Source of the DNA: Albimonas pacifica
GTDB lineage: Bacteria; Pseudomonadota; Alphaproteobacteria; Rhodobacterales; Rhodobacteraceae
DNA: 64,000 nucleotides
Direction: 5' to 3'
Assembly (NCBI RefSeq): GCF_900113695.1
Contig: NZ_FOQH01000010.1
Span: 124,001-188,000, forward strand
Shown here piece by piece: positions 34,726 through 45,053 of this stretch (within the stretch, counting starts at the first letter, position 1; each line of letters begins with the position of its first letter). The position numbers and the translations under genes are program-made. A model generated the notes under the pieces. It was given only the letters and a program-made list of their open reading frames with translations. It was not told where the DNA came from and did not search any database.

Positions 34726-35235
34726 TCAGGACGCCGGGACGATCACCGTGTCGATCACGTGGATCACGCCGTTCGAGGCCTCGATGTCGGCCATGGTCAC
34801 GGTCGCGCCGTTCACCCTCACCGCGTCGCCCTCGATGGCGATGGTCACGTCGTCGCCCGAGACGGTGGTCGCCGTCATCCCGTCGGAGAGGTCGGAGGAC
34901 ATCACCGCCGCCGGGATCACGTGGTAGGTCAGCACCGCGGTCAGCGCCTCGGGGTCGGCGAGCAGGTCTTCGAGGACGCCCTCGGGCAGGGCCTCGAAGG
35001 CGGCGTCGGTGGGGGCGAAGACGGTGAACGGACCCTCGCCCGACAGGGTCTCGACGAGGCCCGCCTCCTGCACGGCGGCGACGAGGGTGGTGAAGTTCCC
35101 GTTCTCCTGGGCGATCTCGACGATGGTCTTCTTGGCGGCGTGGGAGTCGGCCCAGGCGGCGGTGGCGGCGACGCCGGCCAGGGCGGCGGCGGCCAGCGCC
35201 AGGGAAGTGCGGGCGGCGGGAAGGGTGCGGAACAT
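34726..35235 (-). CDS. exported fasciclin-domain protein
   Basis: This 169-residue protein has a signal peptide (about 29 residues, Ala-Trp-Ala-Asp end) and one fasciclin (FAS1) domain. The H1 motif is Phe-Thr-Val-Phe-Ala-Pro-Thr-Asp-Ala-Ala-Phe, and the last strand is Gly-Val-Ile-His-Val-Ile-Asp-Thr-Val. FAS1 proteins act in adhesion or ligand binding outside the cytoplasm. AAAGGAG precedes the ATG. A sigma-E-type promoter lies upstream. In Rhodobacter sphaeroides a fasciclin gene is part of the RpoE response, which I cite from memory. Confidence 0.9.
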   Translation of the reverse strand: MFRTLPAARTSLALAAAALAGVAATAAWADSHAAKKTIVEIAQENGNFTTLVAAVQEAGLVETLSGEGPFTVFAPTDAAFEALPEGVLEDLLADPEALTAVLTYHVIPAAVMSSDLSDGMTATTVSGDDVTIAIEGDAVRVNGATVTMADIEASNGVIHVIDTVIVPAS

Positions 35236-35287
35236 GGGGGGCTCCTTTCGCTTGCGTCCGGGACGCCGTCATCGACGTCTCGGATCC

Positions 35288-35316
35288 CTCTACGAAGCCC
35301 CAAGCCCATGGGATCA
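35288..35316 (-). promoter_or_regulatory. ECF sigma-E type promoter of the fasciclin gene
   Basis: On the minus strand TGATCC (35311-35316) is followed after exactly 18 bases by TAGAG (35288-35292), about 53 bases before the start codon. It matches the element upstream of rpoH in both -35 sequence and spacing. Confidence 0.65.
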
Positions 35317-35399
35317 CGACGTAAAAATTCGCGTGAGGCTCTTGTCCCGCCGCTGCCGAAGACTAGCGCGCGCCCGCCGTGGCGCGGGACGGCGGGGCG

Positions 35400-36317
35400 T
35401 CAGCCCTCGCGCACGAAGACGCGATTGGGTTTGACCCGGCCGCCTTCCCAGACGCCCACCGCGACGGCCTCGCCCCCGCGCGAGGCCCAGCAGGGCGCTC
35501 CCCAGGCCAGGCCCTCGGGGGCATGGACGGCGGCGCCGAGGCGGCCCTGGCGCAGGTCGGCGACGGCCTGTTCGCTCACCCGCACCTCGGGCAGGTCGGC
35601 GAGGCCGATCTCGAGCGGCGCGAGGGGCGCCGTCTCGGGCGCGTCGCGGAGCGAGTCCAGGTCCGCGAAGGCGATCTTCGCGTCCTCGACCCGGAACGGG
35701 CCCGCGAAGGTGCGGCGCAGGGCGGCCACGTGCCCGTGGCATCCCAGCGCCTCGCCAAGGTCGCGGGCGATGGAGCGGACGTAGCCGCCCTTGCCGCAGA
35801 CCATCTCCAGCTCGGCATGGTCGGGGTCGGGGCGGGCGACCAGCTCCAGGCGCGAGACATGCAGCGGCCGGGCGGCCAGCTCCATGGTCTCGCCGTCGCG
35901 GGCGATGTCGTAGGCGCGCTCGCCGTCGACCTTCACGGCCGAGAACTGGGGGGGGACCTGCTGGATGTCGCCGCGGAAGGGCGCGAGCGCGGCGCGGATC
36001 TCGTCGTCGGTGGGGCGGAGGTCGGAGGTCTGGACCACCGGCCCCTCGCGGTCGTCGGTGGTGGTGCGCTGGCCGAGGCGGACGGTGAAGCGGTAGCCCT
36101 TCTCGCTGTCGGTCACGAAGGGCACGGTCTTGGTCGCCTCGCCGAAGGCCACGGCGAGGACGCCGGTCGCCAGCGGGTCGAGCGTGCCCGCGTGGCCCGC
36201 CTTCTTCGCCTGCAGCGCCCAGCGGGCCTTGGAGACCACCTCGGTCGAGCCCACGCCCAGCGGCTTGTCGATGATCAGCCAGCCGTGGACGTCGCGGCCG
36301 TTCCTGCGCCGGCCCAT
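35400..36317 (-). CDS. truB: tRNA pseudouridine(55) synthase TruB
   Basis: This 305-residue enzyme makes pseudouridine 55 in the tRNA T loop. The catalytic aspartate is Asp47 in [12 protein letters not shown], and Gly-Tyr-Arg-Phe and Ser-Ala-Val-Lys-Val-Asp-Gly follow as expected. The rbfA stop lies three bases upstream of its ATG, so both are in one operon. Confidence 0.96.
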   Translation of the reverse strand: MGRRRNGRDVHGWLIIDKPLGVGSTEVVSKARWALQAKKAGHAGTLDPLATGVLAVAFGEATKTVPFVTDSEKGYRFTVRLGQRTTTDDREGPVVQTSDLRPTDDEIRAALAPFRGDIQQVPPQFSAVKVDGERAYDIARDGETMELAARPLHVSRLELVARPDPDHAELEMVCGKGGYVRSIARDLGEALGCHGHVAALRRTFAGPFRVEDAKIAFADLDSLRDAPETAPLAPLEIGLADLPEVRVSEQAVADLRQGRLGAAVHAPEGLAWGAPCWASRGGEAVAVGVWEGGRVKPNRVFVREG

Positions 36318-36320
36318 GGC

Positions 36321-36752
36321 TCAGCGCGCCTCGCCGTCGTCGTCCTCGGGCGCGTCGTCCTCGTCGAGGTCGCGCTTCACCCGGTCGTCGGCGAGCAGGC
36401 GGCGCGTCTCGTCCATGCGGTCGAAGCTGCGGTCGAGGCGGAAGCGCAGGTCGGGGGAGAACTTCAGCTTCACCTCGCGGGTCACCGCGCGGCGCAGCTC
36501 CTGCCGGTTGCGGTCCAGGAGCGCCACCACCTCGTCCTCGCCGGCGCCGCCCAGCGGCATCACGAAGATCTCCGCATGGCGCAGGTCGGGGGACATCCGG
36601 GCCTCGGAGACCGTGATCGAGAAGCGCTCGAGGTCGGGGTCGTGCAGGTCGCCGCGCATCAGCACGTCGGAGACGGCCCGGCGAACGAGCTCGCCGACCT
36701 TCAACTGGCGCTGGGAGGGGCCGCGGCCTTCGCCGTGCCGGGAGCGGTGCAT
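36321..36752 (-). CDS. rbfA: 30S ribosome-binding factor RbfA
   Basis: This 143-residue KH-fold protein helps mature the 17S rRNA 5' end of the small subunit, particularly in the cold. It has Gln-Arg-Gln-Leu-Lys-Val-Gly-Glu and Ser-Pro-Asp-Leu-Arg-His-Ala, and ends in a strongly acidic tail of alternating Asp/Glu. AGGAG lies seven bases before the ATG at 36752. It precedes truB. Confidence 0.94.
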   Translation of the reverse strand: MHRSRHGEGRGPSQRQLKVGELVRRAVSDVLMRGDLHDPDLERFSITVSEARMSPDLRHAEIFVMPLGGAGEDEVVALLDRNRQELRRAVTREVKLKFSPDLRFRLDRSFDRMDETRRLLADDRVKRDLDEDDAPEDDDGEAR

Positions 36753-36811
36753 GACAGTCTCCTGCGGAAAGAGGGCCGCGTCATAACGCCGACGGGGGGG
36801 CGGCGCAATGA

Positions 36812-37456
36812 TTAGAGGGCGGCGGGGTCGGTCCCGTCCACCTCCACGTCCGCCCGCGACGATCCGGCCAGCACCCGCCGGGCGTTGGGCAGGTCCACCG
36901 CGTCGAGCTTGCGCGCGATGGCCTCGGGCGGGAAATCCAGGTCCTGCCAGCGGCGGGTCAGTCTTTCGCGCAGGGTCTCGATGGGGCAGGTCAGCAGGGC
37001 GCGGACGTCGAAGCGCGGCGCGATGGCGTCCCACGGCGCCTCGTCGAGCAGCAGCCAGTTGCCCTCGACCACGATCACCCGGGTCTGGGCCGGCACGATG
37101 CGGGCGCCGGCGCGGGAGATCTCCAGCGTGCGGTCGAAGAGGGGGACGGCGACCTCCTGCATCGGTTGCAGCCGGTCGAGCAGCGCGGCGAGGCCGGCGA
37201 CGTCGAAGGTCTCCGGCGCGCCCTTCATCGCCAGCAGGCCGCGCTCGCGCAGCACGGCGTCGTCGTAGTGGAACCCGTCCATCGGCACCGCCTGGGCGGG
37301 CTGGCCGAGGGTCGTGACCCGAGCCGCGACCGCCTCCGCCGCCGTGGATTTTCCCGCGCCCGGCGGGCCCGCCAGCGCGGCCAGCAGGCGCCGGCCAGGG
37401 GGCAGCGCCGCGGCGCGGGCGGCGAGGTCGTCGGCGAAAGCGGCGAGGTCGAGCAT
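36812..37456 (-). CDS. P-loop kinase of the uridine/pantothenate kinase type
   Basis: This 214-residue protein has Walker A Gly-Pro-Pro-Gly-Ala-Gly-Lys-Ser-Thr (about 31-39), then Met-Asp-Gly-Phe-His-Tyr-Asp-Asp, the acceptor-binding segment of the phosphoribulokinase/uridine kinase family, and a strand Val-Ile-Val-Val-Glu-Gly-Asn-Trp-Leu. It probably phosphorylates a small alcohol such as a nucleoside or sugar; the family includes the FrcK-like kinases. No transport genes adjoin it, so the substrate is open. Confidence 0.85.
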   Translation of the reverse strand: MLDLAAFADDLAARAAALPPGRRLLAALAGPPGAGKSTAAEAVAARVTTLGQPAQAVPMDGFHYDDAVLRERGLLAMKGAPETFDVAGLAALLDRLQPMQEVAVPLFDRTLEISRAGARIVPAQTRVIVVEGNWLLLDEAPWDAIAPRFDVRALLTCPIETLRERLTRRWQDLDFPPEAIARKLDAVDLPNARRVLAGSSRADVEVDGTDPAAL

Positions 37457-37507
37457 CGGCGTCTCCTTTCCCGCCGGGGTAGCGCGGCGGGGAGGGTCGG
37501 TCCAGCC

Positions 37508-38674
37508 TCAGGCCCGCTGCAGCACCTCGACCGAGAGCACGGTGGGCAGGTGGCGCACCGGCTCGTCCCAGGTCTCGCCCTCGTCGGCGGAGATGAAGAT
37601 CGAGCCGCTGTTGGTGCCGAAATAGACCCCCGCCGGCGCGTGGCGATCCACCGCCATCGCCTGGCGCAGGACGGTGAAATGGCAGGCCTGCTGGGGGAGG
37701 CCGTCGCGCCGCGCCTCCCAGCTCGCCCCCCCGTCGCGGGAGCGCCAGACCGCGGCCGCGGCCTCGGGCGGGAAGCGGCCGATGCTGTCGCCGTTCAGGG
37801 GCAGGGTCCACAGGGTCTGCGGGTCGCGGGGGTGCACCGCGACCGGGAAGCCGAAGGTGGAGGGCAGGCCCGCGCCGATCTCGTGCCAGCTTCGCCCGCC
37901 GTCCGACGAGCGGAACACGCCGTGGTGGTTCTGCTGGTAGAGCAGGTCCTCCCCCGCGGGACCCGGGGCGCGGACCATGTTGTGCACGCAGTGGCCGACC
38001 TCGGCGGGGTCGTGCCCGTGGCCGTCGTCGTCACGGTGGGGCTCGGCGTTGTCGCGGCGGTTGCGCCGCTCCCACGTGGCGCCCGCGTCCTCGGTCGCGA
38101 AGACGCCGGCGGCCGAGATGCCCAGCCACAGGCGCGCGGGGTCGGCGGGGGCGGGGACGATGGTGTGCAGGGTCAGGCCGGCGCCCCCCGGCTGCCAGCT
38201 GTCGCGGGAGGGGTGGTCGGAGAGGCCCTGCACCTTCTCCCAGCGCTCGCCCCCGTCGCGGCTGGCGAAGAGCGTGGCGGGCTTGGCCCCGGCGTAGAGC
38301 GTGCCGTCGGCCGCGAGCGCCAGCGACCACAGCGCCTCGATCTCGCCGGTGAAGGGCGCGGGCGGGTTCGGGTCGCGGCCCACATAGGCGCGGACCTCGG
38401 GGTCGTTGGCCAGCATCTCGTCGAACTGGCCGTTGGCGAAGAGGCTGAGCGTCCAGCTCTCGCCCCCGTCGGTCGAGCGCCAGACGCCGGCGCCGGGCCA
38501 CTCGCCCCCGCCGCAGGCCCACAGGCGGCCGGTGGCGGGGTCGCCGATCACGTGGTTGATCGGCCAGCCGTCGCAGAACGGGCCGCGCACCGTCCAGCGG
38601 CGGCGGGCGGGGTCGCCCTCGATCAGGAACACGCCCTTGGTGGTTCCCGCCAGCACCGTCGTCTCGCCCGCCAT
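37508..38674 (-). CDS. BNR-repeat (sialidase-like beta-propeller) protein
   Basis: This 388-residue protein has at least four Asp-box motifs (Ser-Thr-Asp-Gly-Gly-Glu-Ser-Trp, Ser-Arg-Asp-Gly-Gly-Glu-Arg-Trp, Ser-Ser-Asp-Gly-Gly-Arg-Ser-Trp, Ser-Arg-Asp-Gly-Gly-Ala-Ser-Trp) and related ones, one per propeller blade. Such WD/BNR proteins include sialidases and photosystem-assembly-like factors, but no sialidase catalytic set was identified. There is no signal peptide. The ATG at 38674 is chosen; one 20 codons upstream is possible. Confidence 0.82.
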   Translation of the reverse strand: MAGETTVLAGTTKGVFLIEGDPARRRWTVRGPFCDGWPINHVIGDPATGRLWACGGGEWPGAGVWRSTDGGESWTLSLFANGQFDEMLANDPEVRAYVGRDPNPPAPFTGEIEALWSLALAADGTLYAGAKPATLFASRDGGERWEKVQGLSDHPSRDSWQPGGAGLTLHTIVPAPADPARLWLGISAAGVFATEDAGATWERRNRRDNAEPHRDDDGHGHDPAEVGHCVHNMVRAPGPAGEDLLYQQNHHGVFRSSDGGRSWHEIGAGLPSTFGFPVAVHPRDPQTLWTLPLNGDSIGRFPPEAAAAVWRSRDGGASWEARRDGLPQQACHFTVLRQAMAVDRHAPAGVYFGTNSGSIFISADEGETWDEPVRHLPTVLSVEVLQRA

Positions 38675-38814
38675 GGTTCCTGCCGCTCCCGTCGGCTGCC
38701 GTTGCGTCGGTCCGGATGCTGAGCCGATTCGCATGGCGGAATCCAGCCGGAGGCGGCAGGCGCTGGACCGGGATTCGGCGCGGGCCTAGGCTGGCGGCGA
38801 ACCAGGGGGGAGCC

Positions 38815-39711
38815 ATGACGCGCGCAGCCGAGATCCGACCCGCCGACGCGACCTATCGCGGCGACGTCACCTGTCCCGAGCGGTGGTCCACCTGGGTCCC
38901 GCGCCGGGGCGACGTGCTGGTCTGCACGCCGCCGAAATGCGGGACCACCTGGACCCAGACCATCGTCGCCATGCTGCTGGCGGGGAAGGCGGAGCTGACG
39001 GACCGGATCGGGGCGATCAGCCCCTGGGTCGACTCGGCGCTGGGCGACCCGGAGGCGGTGCGCGCGCAGCTGGCCGCGCAGACCGGGCGGCGCGTGGTGA
39101 AGACCCACACCCCCGCCGACGGCTTTCCGGTGTGGGAGGGGGTGACGGTGATCGCGGTCTACCGCCACCCGCTGGACGTCTTCGTCTCGCTGCGCTCCCA
39201 CGTCGCCAACCGGGCCACGGCGGGGGCCTTCCACCGGCTGCGGCGGCCGCTGGACGAGGCGCTGGCGGGGTATCTGGAGGATCCGGCGGAGCTCGACGCC
39301 TTCGACGAGGACACCCTGGACACGGTGACCCGGCACTATCGCGAGACGGCGCTGTCGGGGCGCCTGCCGGACCTGCTGGCGATGCATTACGCCGACATGG
39401 TCGCCGACCACCGCGGGGCGGTGGTGCGGCTGGCGAAGGCGATCGGGGTCGAGGCGGCGCCGGCGCTGGTCGACGCCATCGTCGCGGCGACGGCCTTCGA
39501 GGCCATGCGCGCGCAGGCCGACCGCTATGTCCCCGAGCCCGGCACGGGCTTCTGGTTCGACGACGCCGGCTTCTTCGCCAAGGGCGGCGCCGGGCGCTGG
39601 CGGGAGACGGTGCCGCAGGCGGCGCTGCCCCGCTACGCCGAGCGGATGGCGGAGCTGGTCCCCGACCCGGAGGCCCGGCGCTGGCTGGAAGAGGGCGGGC
39701 CGCGGGGCTGA
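38815..39711 (+). CDS. sulfotransferase
   Basis: This 298-residue cytosolic-type sulfotransferase has the 5'-phosphosulfate loop Thr-Pro-Pro-Lys-Cys-Gly-Thr-Thr-Trp (38-46) and the 3'-phosphate motif Tyr-Arg-His-Pro-Leu-Asp-Val-Phe-Val-Ser-Leu (near 118-128), so it uses PAPS to sulfate an alcohol or amine. A C-terminal Gly-x-x-Gly-x-Trp-Arg segment fits the dimer/PAPS region. GGGGGGAG precedes the ATG. The acceptor is not known. Confidence 0.88.
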   Translation: MTRAAEIRPADATYRGDVTCPERWSTWVPRRGDVLVCTPPKCGTTWTQTIVAMLLAGKAELTDRIGAISPWVDSALGDPEAVRAQLAAQTGRRVVKTHTPADGFPVWEGVTVIAVYRHPLDVFVSLRSHVANRATAGAFHRLRRPLDEALAGYLEDPAELDAFDEDTLDTVTRHYRETALSGRLPDLLAMHYADMVADHRGAVVRLAKAIGVEAAPALVDAIVAATAFEAMRAQADRYVPEPGTGFWFDDAGFFAKGGAGRWRETVPQAALPRYAERMAELVPDPEARRWLEEGGPRG

Positions 39712-39793
39712 TCGCGCCCCGCGGCCCGCCCTCCGGGCTGCGCCGGGGAGATGCCGGAGCGAGGCCGGACGAGGCCGGCGCCGTCGGCGGCGC

Positions 39794-39840
39794 GCCGACC
39801 CTGCCTCGGACGGTGACGCCGACCCTGCCTCCGACGGTGA
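39794..39840. repeat. 24-bp tandem repeat, two copies
   Basis: Units at 39794-39817 and 39818-39840 read GCCGACCCTGCCTCsGACGG followed by TGAC or TGA, and a third partial match follows. It lies in the 271-base gap between the convergent sulfotransferase and chemoreceptor genes, which shows no gene. Confidence 0.7.
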
Positions 39841-39982
39841 TTCTGACGCCGGCGCGGTCGCCGGCAGGGGCGCGGGCGCGGCGTCGGCCGAGGGCTTGCG
39901 CGCGGCGCCGGGCGGCCCCCCGGCCGGTGGGCCGGGGGTGTTCGAGGCCCCCGCGGGCGCCCGCCCGGACCGGCGGAAGGGG

Positions 39983-42037
39983 TCAGGCGGCGCGGCGGGG
40001 GGCGGCGTCGAGGGTGAAGGCGTCGACCAGGGCGTTCAGGGCGCGGGCCTCGGCGGCCAGCGCGCCGGCGCGGGCGGCGCCGTCCTCGGCGGTCTGGGCG
40101 TTGCGCTGGGTGGCGTCGTCGAGGCCGCTGATCGTCGTGCCGATCTCGGTCACCGCCGTCGCCTGCTCGGCGCTCGCCGAGGAGATGCCGGCGATGTCGG
40201 CGACGATGGCCGAGATCGACTGCTCGATCTGCGCCAGCGCGTCGCCGGTCTCGCGCACCAGGCGGGCGCCGTGGTCGACATGGCCCGCGCTCTCGCCGAT
40301 CAGGGCCGAAATGTCGCGCGCCGCATCCGCGCTGCGCTGGGCGAGCGTGCGGACCTCGGAGGCGACGACGGCGAAGCCCTTGCCGGCCTCGCCGGCCCGG
40401 GCCGCCTCGACGGCGGCGTTCAGGGCCAGCAGGTTGGTCTGGAAGGCGATCGAGTCGATCACCGCGTTGATCTCGGAGATCCGGCCGGCGCTGTCCTCGA
40501 TCCGGCCCATCGCCTCGACCGCGTCGCGCACCACCACGCCGCCGCGGTCGGCGCGCTGGGCGGCCTCGCGCACGCCGGCGTCGGCGTGGCGCGCGCTGTC
40601 GGCGGAGCTGCGGATGGTGGCCGAGATCTGCTCCACCGTCGCCGCCGTCTCCTCCAGCGAAGCGGCCTGGCGGGAGGTCCGCTCGCCGAGATCGCGGGAG
40701 GCGGCGGAGAAGCCCTCGGTCGCCGAGACGATCTCGGCGCTGGCGGCCTTGATGCGCCGCACCAGGTCGGAGAGCCGCATGAGCGTGTCGTCGAAGGCCT
40801 CGCGCAGGGCCGCGAACTCGCCGTCGACCTCCGCGCCCATGCGGGCGCCGAGATCGCCGGCGGCGAGCTGGTCGAGCGCCCTGCCGATCGCCTCGATCAC
40901 CCGATTCGTGCGGGCCTGGGCGGCGCGGGCGGCCTCGGCCTCCTCCTGCGTGCGGCGGGCGTCGCGGCGCGAGGTCTCGCGCAGCTCGGCCTCCCGCGTC
41001 TCCGCCTCGCGGCGCAGACGCTCCTGCAGGCGGTCGAAGGCGCGGGCGATGTCGCCGATCTCGTCGGCGCGCTCGCGCCCGCGCATGTCGGCGGGGCGGC
41101 CGTCGGCCACGTCGGAGAGCGCCGAGGCGGTGTCGCTCAGCGGGCGGCTGACCGCGGCGGCGAGGCGGCGGGTCATCACGGTCATCGCCGCGATCCCCAG
41201 CACGACCGAGACCGCCACCCCCGCCATGCGCGCGGTGGCCGCGAAGCCCGCCGCCTCGTCCGCGGCCGACGCCTCGGCGCGGGCGGCGCCGGTCAGCGCG
41301 CGGAAGGCGGGCGCGGCGCCGGCCAGCGTCTCCGACATCCGGACCTGCAGGCCGGCGGAAGCGGCCCGCACCTCGGCGAAGCGGTGGAAGTCGGCCCGGT
41401 AGGCGGCGAGCAGGTCCAGGATCCCGTCCCGCGCGGCGGGAGAGGCGAACAGCGACGAGGGGAAGGCCGCGAACTCTCCGATCCGGGCGTCGAGGCGGGC
41501 GACGTATTCGGGGTCGCTGCGCAGCATGAAGTCCTTCTCGTGCCGGCGCATCATCAGCATCTTGGCGGTCAGCTCGGGCGAGCCGATCTCCTCCAGCCGG
41601 GTCTCGGCGGCGTGGACCGAGGCGCGCAACGCCCCCTCCAGCCCCGCGGTTTCGTCGTAGCCGAGGCTGCGTTCGGCCGCGACCAGCTCGTCGAAGAGGG
41701 CGCGGTGACGCTCGAGCGCCTGGGCGATGGCGGCGGCCTCGGGCGCGGCCCCGCCCTGGGCGAGCTCGGCCACGGCGGCGTCGGCGCGGCTCATCTCGGC
41801 CCGGTAGTCGGCCTCGATCGCGTCGGAGGGGGCGGCGGCGAAGCGCAGCGTCGCCTCGGCGGCGCCGAGGAATCCGAGCTGGGCCATGTCGGCGGCGTGC
41901 AGCCGGCGCTGCGCCTCCGCCTGGCGGTCGCGGGCCGCGCCCTCGAACACCGAGGCCGCGACGATGGTCACGGCGATCGCGGCAAGGATCGCCACGGCGG
42001 CGGGGGTCAGGCGCAGGATGCGGGCCCGGATGGTCAT
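39983..42037 (-). CDS. methyl-accepting chemotaxis protein
   Basis: This 684-residue chemoreceptor has a first membrane helix (about residues 11-31), a periplasmic all-helical sensor of about 215 residues, a second helix near 268-288, a HAMP domain, a long coiled coil and a signalling tip with the conserved [18 protein letters not shown]. No che genes are adjacent, so it is an orphan receptor feeding a distant array. The ligand is unknown. Confidence 0.92.
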   Translation of the reverse strand: MTIRARILRLTPAAVAILAAIAVTIVAASVFEGAARDRQAEAQRRLHAADMAQLGFLGAAEATLRFAAAPSDAIEADYRAEMSRADAAVAELAQGGAAPEAAAIAQALERHRALFDELVAAERSLGYDETAGLEGALRASVHAAETRLEEIGSPELTAKMLMMRRHEKDFMLRSDPEYVARLDARIGEFAAFPSSLFASPAARDGILDLLAAYRADFHRFAEVRAASAGLQVRMSETLAGAAPAFRALTGAARAEASAADEAAGFAATARMAGVAVSVVLGIAAMTVMTRRLAAAVSRPLSDTASALSDVADGRPADMRGRERADEIGDIARAFDRLQERLRREAETREAELRETSRRDARRTQEEAEAARAAQARTNRVIEAIGRALDQLAAGDLGARMGAEVDGEFAALREAFDDTLMRLSDLVRRIKAASAEIVSATEGFSAASRDLGERTSRQAASLEETAATVEQISATIRSSADSARHADAGVREAAQRADRGGVVVRDAVEAMGRIEDSAGRISEINAVIDSIAFQTNLLALNAAVEAARAGEAGKGFAVVASEVRTLAQRSADAARDISALIGESAGHVDHGARLVRETGDALAQIEQSISAIVADIAGISSASAEQATAVTEIGTTISGLDDATQRNAQTAEDGAARAGALAAEARALNALVDAFTLDAAPRRAA

Positions 42038-42152
42038 GCGCGGCGGTCTCCCGGAAACGGCAGGGGCGGGCGGGCGTCGGAACGGCCGGACCCTGCGCCG
42101 GGGAAGGTTTATGGCCCGTAAATCCCGGGCGCCGGCGCGGCCCGGAACGCGA

Positions 42153-42180
42153 AACGGCCGGGGCTTTCGCCCCGGCCGTT
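42153..42180 (-). terminator. terminator of the rimP-nusA-ylxR-infB operon
   Basis: AACGGCCGGGG and CCCCGGCCGTT form an 11-bp stem with a 6-base loop. On the minus strand the TT of the stem runs into TTCGCG. It lies 28 bases beyond the infB stop. Confidence 0.65.
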
Positions 42181-42207
42181 CCGGTTTCCCGATCCAGCGC
42201 GGTCCCG

Positions 42208-44910
42208 TTACAGGGTGCGCTCCACCTCCTGGGTGGTGAAGATCTCGATGACGTCGCCTTCGCGGATGTCCTCGTAGTTCTGGAAGGCCATGCCGCACTC
42301 CTGGCCGGAGCGAACCTCGTTCACCTCGTCCTTGAAGCGCTTCAGCGTCTTCAGCTTGCCCTCGTGGATCACCACGTCGTCGCGCAGCAGGCGGACGCCC
42401 GCCGACTTGCGCGCCACGCCCTCGGTGACCTCGCAGCCCGCGACCTTGCCCACGCCGGTGACCTTGAAGACCTCCTTGATCTTCGCGTAGCCGATGAAGG
42501 TCTCGCGGACCTCCGGCTTGAGAAGACCCTGGGCGGCCATCTTCACGTCGTCCACCAGGTCGTAGATCACCGAGTAGTACCGGATCTCCACGCCCTTCTG
42601 GTTGGCGGCTTCGCGGGCCGGCGCGTTGGCGCGGACGTTGAAGCCGATCACCGGCATGTTCGACGCCTCGGCCAGGCCCACGTCGGTCTCGGTGATCGCG
42701 CCGACGCCGGAGTGGACCACGCGGACGCGGACGTCCTCGTTGCCGATCTTCTCCAGCGCCTGGACGATCGCCTCGGCGGAGCCCTGCACGTCGGCCTTCA
42801 CCAGCACCGGCAGCTCGGCCACGTTCTCGTCGGCCTTGGCCTGGGCCAGCAGCTGATCGAGCGTGCCGCGGGCGCCGGCGGCGGCCTGCTTCTCCTTGGC
42901 CTTGCGCTGGCGGTAGTCGGCGATCTCGCGGGCCTTGCCCTCGGACTCGACCACGTTCAGCACGTCGCCGGCGGCCGGCGTGCCCTGGAGACCCAGGACC
43001 TCGACCGGAACCGAGGGACCTGCCTCGTCGACGCGCTCGCCCTGGTCGTTGATCAGGGCGCGCACGCGGCCCCACTGCTCGCCGACCACGAAGATGTCGC
43101 CGCGCTTCAGGGTGCCGCGCTGGACCAGCACGGTGGCCACGGGGCCGCGGCCGGTGTCGAGCTTGGCCTCGATCACGGCGCCCTCGGCCTCGCGCTCGGG
43201 GTTGGCCTTCAGCTCGAGGATCTCGGCCTGCAGGGCCACGGCCTCGAGCAGGGTGTCGAGACCCATGCCGGTCTTGGCCGAGACCTCGACGTCCTGCACG
43301 TCGCCGGACATCTCCTCGACCACGATCTCATGCTGCAGCAGGTCGGTGCGCACCTTCTGGGGGTTCGCGTCCGGCTTGTCGCACTTGTTGATCGCCACGA
43401 TGATCGGCACGTTCGCCGCCTTCGCGTGGTGGATCGCCTCGATCGTCTGGGGCATCACCGCGTCGTCCGCCGCGACCACCAGGATCACGATGTCCGTCAC
43501 CTGCGCGCCGCGGGCGCGCATCGAGGTGAAGGCGGCGTGGCCCGGCGTGTCGAGGAAGGTCACCGGCGCGCCCGAGTCCGTCGTCACCTGGTAGGCGCCG
43601 ATGTGCTGGGTGATGCCGCCGGCCTCGCCGGAGACGACGTTGGCCTTGCGGATCGCGTCCAGCAGCGAGGTCTTGCCGTGGTCGACGTGGCCCATGATCG
43701 TCACCACCGGGGCGCGCGGCTTCAGCTCGCCCTCGGAGTCGACGGTGGTGGAGATCGCGTCCTCGACGTCCGAGTCGGAGACGCGCACGACCGTGTGGCC
43801 GAACTCCTCGACCACGAGGGCCGCGGTGTCCGCGTCGAGCGTGTCGTTGATGGTGACCATCATGCCCGACTTGAACAGCATCTTGACCACGTCCGCGGCG
43901 CGTTCGGCCATGCGGTTGGCGAGCTCCTGCACCGTGATCGCGTCAGGCACGTTCACGTCGCGCATGACCTTTTCACGCTCGGGCCCGCGGCCGCCCATCT
44001 GGCGCTTCTGACGCTCCTGCTTGCGGCGCATGGCGGCGAGCGAGCGCTGGCGCCCGCCCTCGTCGCCCGAGGTCGCCGAAGAGATGGTCAGCTTGCCGGA
44101 GCGCCGACGCTCGTCGGCGCCGCGGCCGCGGCTGGGCTTCTTGTCGTCGGCAGGCGCCGCGCGACGCGGCGGCGGCGTGCCGCGCATGGTGCGGTCCTTG
44201 CCCTCGCCCTCGGCAGGGGGGGCGGAGGCCGGATCGGGCGCGGCGATGCGGGCGGCTTCGCGCTCCGCCTTGGCGCGCTCGCGCTCCTTCTTGTCGGCGT
44301 CGGCCTTCTTGCGGGCTTCCTCCTCGGCGGCGAGCCGCTCGGACTCCTCGCGCTCGCGGCGGATCTGCTCCTCGGCCTCCTTGCGCTCGCGCTCTTCCTT
44401 CTCTTTCAGAAGGCGCTGGCGCTCGGCCTCGCGTTCCTTGGCCTCGGCTTCTTCCTTGGCGCGGCGGGCGCCTTCGTTCTGCTTGGCTGCCTCGAGCGCC
44501 TTCTTGCGGCGCTCATATTCCTCGGGCGACAGGCTTTTCAGCACGTTGCCCTTGCCCTGACGGCGCTGGGGCTTCGCGTCGGAGCCCGCCGCGCGCTGGG
44601 CGGCCGCGGCCGCGGGGGCCTCGGCGCCGCCGGTCGGGCGCACGGAGCCGGAGCCCCCGCGCAGGCCCGAGGCCACGGAGGGCCGGGGCGCGGCCGCGCC
44701 GCCGGAAGCCGGCGAAGCGGGGGCGGCGGCCGCAGGCGCGGCCTCGCCCGGCTTCGTCAGCTTCTTGCTGCGCTTGGTCTCCACCACGACCGACTTCGTC
44801 CGGCCATGGCTGAAGCTCTGCCGCACGCGCCCGGGGCCTTCGCCGCCGGGACGCGATCGGGTCTTCATGCCGCCGGATTTGTCGTTGCCGTCCATTCTGT
44901 CGTCCATCAA
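42208..44910 (-). CDS. infB: translation initiation factor IF-2 (InfB)
   Basis: This 900-residue GTPase brings initiator tRNA to the 30S subunit. It has a long Ala/Lys/Glu-rich N-terminal region with a charged coiled coil (roughly residues 130-225), then the conserved IF2_N segment, the G domain with Gly-His-Val-Asp-His-Gly-Lys-Thr-Ser (near 405), Asp-Thr-Pro-Gly-His and Asn-Lys-Cys-Asp, and domains II to IV. It is the last gene of rimP-nusA-ylxR-infB. rbfA and truB lie 5 kb further on and are not directly attached. Confidence 0.97.
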   Translation of the reverse strand: MMDDRMDGNDKSGGMKTRSRPGGEGPGRVRQSFSHGRTKSVVVETKRSKKLTKPGEAAPAAAAPASPASGGAAAPRPSVASGLRGGSGSVRPTGGAEAPAAAAAQRAAGSDAKPQRRQGKGNVLKSLSPEEYERRKKALEAAKQNEGARRAKEEAEAKEREAERQRLLKEKEERERKEAEEQIRREREESERLAAEEEARKKADADKKERERAKAEREAARIAAPDPASAPPAEGEGKDRTMRGTPPPRRAAPADDKKPSRGRGADERRRSGKLTISSATSGDEGGRQRSLAAMRRKQERQKRQMGGRGPEREKVMRDVNVPDAITVQELANRMAERAADVVKMLFKSGMMVTINDTLDADTAALVVEEFGHTVVRVSDSDVEDAISTTVDSEGELKPRAPVVTIMGHVDHGKTSLLDAIRKANVVSGEAGGITQHIGAYQVTTDSGAPVTFLDTPGHAAFTSMRARGAQVTDIVILVVAADDAVMPQTIEAIHHAKAANVPIIVAINKCDKPDANPQKVRTDLLQHEIVVEEMSGDVQDVEVSAKTGMGLDTLLEAVALQAEILELKANPEREAEGAVIEAKLDTGRGPVATVLVQRGTLKRGDIFVVGEQWGRVRALINDQGERVDEAGPSVPVEVLGLQGTPAAGDVLNVVESEGKAREIADYRQRKAKEKQAAAGARGTLDQLLAQAKADENVAELPVLVKADVQGSAEAIVQALEKIGNEDVRVRVVHSGVGAITETDVGLAEASNMPVIGFNVRANAPAREAANQKGVEIRYYSVIYDLVDDVKMAAQGLLKPEVRETFIGYAKIKEVFKVTGVGKVAGCEVTEGVARKSAGVRLLRDDVVIHEGKLKTLKRFKDEVNEVRSGQECGMAFQNYEDIREGDVIEIFTTQEVERTL

Positions 44911-45053
44911 CGTCCTGTTCGCCTTCGCGCCAAGCTGATCGCCGGACCTGGTCTCGGCGCCCGGCTGCGTTTCGCGGCGGGGTCCGGGACCCCTCCACGG
45001 CCATCAGGGCCCCGCCGGACGGCGGCGCCCCTCTCGTTCTTCCGCGGCGCCGG

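Noticed and set aside
36752-42208. Insertion of foreign genes between infB and rbfA-truB
   Set aside because: The gap looks odd against E. coli, but infB and rbfA-truB are often separate in Rhodobacterales, and no mobile-element signs are present.
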